The position numbers were made by a program, and so were the translations under genes. 7,473 nt of DNA from CAZEPJ01 sp964514105 (GTDB lineage: Bacteria; Desulfobacterota; Desulfocorpusculales; Desulfocorpusculum): assembly GCA_964514105.1 (NCBI GenBank), contig CAZEPJ010000106.1:1-7473 (forward strand). Reading direction: 5' to 3'. Below, in pieces: positions 5,544 to 7,473 of this stretch; position 1 is the stretch's first letter; each line of letters starts with the position of its first letter. The notes under the pieces are model-generated. The model had not been told where the DNA came from and ran no database searches. It saw only the letters and a list, made by a program, of their open reading frames with translations.

Positions 5544-7052
5544 ATGTCTTTCAAGGCGAGAATGATCAAAGGTCTGCCGGTCTTTCTGGCCATCTTTGTC
5601 CTGATCGGTCTTGCGGGAAACGCGTTCGCGCACAGGGACGGACTTGCGGGCCGGGAAGCCAGACACATCGTCCTGCTCATCGGCGACGGCATGAACATCG
5701 AGCACGAGATCGCCGCGAGCCGTTATCTCTACGGAAGCGATTTCGATCTGTCCTTTCACAAGCTTCCGTACCAGGGCAACGTAGCCACATGGGACGTCAC
5801 CACGTACAAGCACTGGTCGGGCGGGACCTATGACCCGGATGCCATCGTGCCCACGCTGGGGTACGACCCGGCCAGAGGGGGCAAGAGACCTTATCCCCTG
5901 GCGCCCGAACTGCCGGGCGCCCAGGCCTATCATGTCGCCAAGGCCACGGACTCGGCCTCCGCGGCCACGGCTTGGGCCACAGGGTACAAGACCGACGAGG
6001 GGAACCTCTCCTGGCTGCCGGGAGATCCGGACGGCGGCGCCCTGAAGACCATCGCCGAGCTGTTGCGCGAGCGCAAGGGCTACGCCATCGGAGTGGTCAG
6101 CACGGTGCCTTTCAGCCATGCCACCCCGGCTGCCCACGTGAGCCATAACAAGAGCCGCAACAACTACACGGCCATCGGAACCGAGATTCTCACCGTGGTC
6201 AAGCCCGAGGTGGTCATCGGGGGAGGCCATCCGGGATACGACAGCACGCCCACGTACAACTACATCTCCAGCGCCGATTACAACGCATTCAAGAGCGGAA
6301 CGTACTCGGGCGAGTACGTGTTCGTCGAGCGCGCCCCTGGCGTGGACGGGGGCTTGAGCGTGCTTCTTGCCGCCCAGTACGCGGTGGCCGGAGGCAAGAA
6401 GCTGTTCGGCCTATACGGCATGGAGGGGGGCGGCAACTTCGAGTCCCTGGAACCCAACGACCTGCCCGGCACGCCCCTGGTGACCCAGGCGACCCGGGAG
6501 AACCCGACCTTCGCCGAGGCGACCCTCGCGGCGCTCAAGGTGCTGAGCCAGGATCCGGACGGCTTCTTCCTCATGTCCGAGCAGGGGGACATCGACTGGG
6601 CCAATCACGCCAACGACTTTCAGCGCATGGTCGGCACCGTCAAGGACCTGCACGACGGCGTGCAGGCGGTCATCGATTTCGTCAACCGACCCGACGACGA
6701 TATGGACTGGGACAACACCCTGCTGATCGTCACCTCCGACCACAGCAACAGCTACATGCGCAATCAAGTGGTGATGGGTGCAGGCGACCTTCCTGCCCAG
6801 AATGGGGTGGGAAGCTGCGGGTACGGCGGCCCGGCCTGCACCTACCCGGACGGCGAAGTGACGTACGGCAGCACCAATCACACCAATGAACTGGTTCGGC
6901 TTTACGCCATGGGCGCCGGGGCCCACAGGTTTAACAAGCACGAGGGCAAATGGTATCGGGGCACCCGCATCCTGGACAACACCCAGCTCTTCCACGTGAT
7001 GATGGAGGCCGCCGGGGAACCGGTGCCTTCTCCACTGACCGTCCTGCCGTGA
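5544..7052 (+). CDS. Exported PhoA-family alkaline phosphatase
   Basis: This 502-residue enzyme hydrolyses phosphate monoesters in the periplasm or outside the cell. Residues 1-29 are a Sec signal peptide (Lys/Arg-containing start, hydrophobic run, NAFA cleavage site). The complete metal and catalytic set of the family is visible. IGDGM carries Asp48. TDSASAATA carries the nucleophile Ser137. STVPFSHATPAA carries Thr194, and Arg205 is the likely phosphate-binding arginine. SEQGDIDWANH carries Glu346, Asp351 and His355. SDH carries Asp399 and His400, and TNHTN carries His446. At the two positions where E. coli PhoA has Asp153 and Lys328, this protein has His192 and Trp352, the combination known from Vibrio and TAB5 alkaline phosphatases. 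Only two cysteines exist, Cys425 and Cys432, which could form a short-range disulfide after export. It is slightly longer than E. coli PhoA (471 residues). The gene stands alone, with a phased GTMA array and a long leader upstream and a terminator-like hairpin downstream, which fits phosphate-starvation control. Confidence 0.93.
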   Translation: MSFKARMIKGLPVFLAIFVLIGLAGNAFAHRDGLAGREARHIVLLIGDGMNIEHEIAASRYLYGSDFDLSFHKLPYQGNVATWDVTTYKHWSGGTYDPDAIVPTLGYDPARGGKRPYPLAPELPGAQAYHVAKATDSASAATAWATGYKTDEGNLSWLPGDPDGGALKTIAELLRERKGYAIGVVSTVPFSHATPAAHVSHNKSRNNYTAIGTEILTVVKPEVVIGGGHPGYDSTPTYNYISSADYNAFKSGTYSGEYVFVERAPGVDGGLSVLLAAQYAVAGGKKLFGLYGMEGGGNFESLEPNDLPGTPLVTQATRENPTFAEATLAALKVLSQDPDGFFLMSEQGDIDWANHANDFQRMVGTVKDLHDGVQAVIDFVNRPDDDMDWDNTLLIVTSDHSNSYMRNQVVMGAGDLPAQNGVGSCGYGGPACTYPDGEVTYGSTNHTNELVRLYAMGAGAHRFNKHEGKWYRGTRILDNTQLFHVMMEAAGEPVPSPLTVLP

Positions 7053-7111
7053 GTCCGGTGATCCAGGCGCGCTCTGCCATCTGACCGCCGGGCGCGTTTC
7101 TCTCTCTTGAG

Positions 7112-7141
7112 CCCTCCCCCCTCCGAGGGGGAGGGTGCTTT
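7112..7141 (+). terminator. Probable terminator after the alkaline phosphatase
   Basis: A perfect 9-bp stem, CCCTCCCCC (7112-7120) with GGGGGAGGG (7127-7135), has a 6-nt loop and is followed by TGCTTT. The stem is very strong but the T-run is short, so termination efficiency is uncertain. Similar C/G-rich palindromes also occur as dispersed intergenic repeats. It lies 60 nt past the phosphatase stop and between convergent genes. Confidence 0.55.
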
Positions 7142-7258
7142 CCCCAAGTGGAGGACCGCCGAGAGCCGCCTTTCCCCTCGTGAAGCGGGGCAAACGCCCG
7201 CTGCCGCCCTCGATCGGATCCCGTTCGGCCCTCTGTCCTCGAAGCGGGAACTCGAGCG

Positions 7259-7473
7259 TCACGGCTCCAAGCCCCTCAGATAGGCCATGTCCCGCTCCTG
7301 ACTGTTCTTGGTGCCGATCGCCAGCACCACCACACGGGCGTCGGGCGTGCGGTGCCAGTACAGGCGTCCCTTGTGCGCGAACTCCGTCTCCAGCACAAGC
7401 GCCCCGCGCTTGCCCGAAAAGACCTTGCGCCTCACGGGAACGAGGCTCGCGTCCCGGTCCAGGTTATGGATCG
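7259..7473 (-). CDS. C-terminal fragment of a small RelE-like (putative toxin) protein
   Basis: The - strand frame is open from the right edge of the window and stops with TGA at 7259-7261, giving 70 visible residues. The N-terminus is outside. The segment KGRLYWHRTPDARVVVLAIG followed by TKNSQERDMAYLRGL looks like the last strands and helix of RelE/ParE-superfamily proteins: a basic strand with Arg and Tyr, then a VVVLAIG strand, then a charged end. The fragment is basic and compact, as expected for this fold. RelE-type toxins cut mRNA on the ribosome, while ParE types poison gyrase; which applies cannot be told. The assignment rests on pattern resemblance only. A partner antitoxin is not seen within the window. 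Confidence 0.45.
   Translation of the reverse strand, partial: IHNLDRDASLVPVRRKVFSGKRGALVLETEFAHKGRLYWHRTPDARVVVLAIGTKNSQERDMAYLRGLEP

Overview
This is a GC-rich bacterial window. It carries four complete genes and two toxin-like gene fragments cut by the window edges. Signal peptides, Shine-Dalgarno sites and PhoB-like boxes point to a Gram-negative bacterium. The degenerate 9-nt inverted-repeat spacer between two genes is a style I associate with Desulfobacterota (former Deltaproteobacteria). That placement is a weak inference, and no rRNA or other marker gene is present to test it.

Layout. 1-258 is the C-terminal end of a VapC-type PIN-domain toxin on the + strand. A 173-nt gap follows, holding an array of four 11-bp-phased half-sites that resembles a Pho box, with a -10-like hexamer at the usual distance. 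Next come two paralogous + strand genes for exported SlyD/FKBP-like proteins. The first (432-1721) carries an extra C-terminal thioredoxin domain with a CxxS active site. The second (1860-2669) lacks that domain and has a degenerate FKBP core. They are separated by a hairpin-forming array of 9-nt units. Converging on them from the - strand is a heavy-metal P1B-type ATPase (2758-4947) with Arg in place of the conserved TGE glutamate. A roughly 600-nt divergent intergenic region follows. It holds a second 11-bp-phased GTMA array and a hairpin-rich leader that contains a sequestered extra Shine-Dalgarno-like sequence. The + strand then encodes an exported PhoA-family alkaline phosphatase (5544-7052) followed by a terminator-like hairpin. 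The window ends in a - strand fragment with a RelE-like C-terminus (7259-7473).

How the genes may fit together. The alkaline phosphatase releases phosphate in the periplasm. The PhoB-like array ahead of the SlyD/thioredoxin pair, and the weaker one ahead of the phosphatase, suggest that both units respond to phosphate starvation. The isomerase/thioredoxin proteins might then act as envelope folding factors for exported proteins, including the phosphatase. This link is inferred from sequence pattern and proximity only. The metal ATPase has no visible metal regulator or chaperone beside it.
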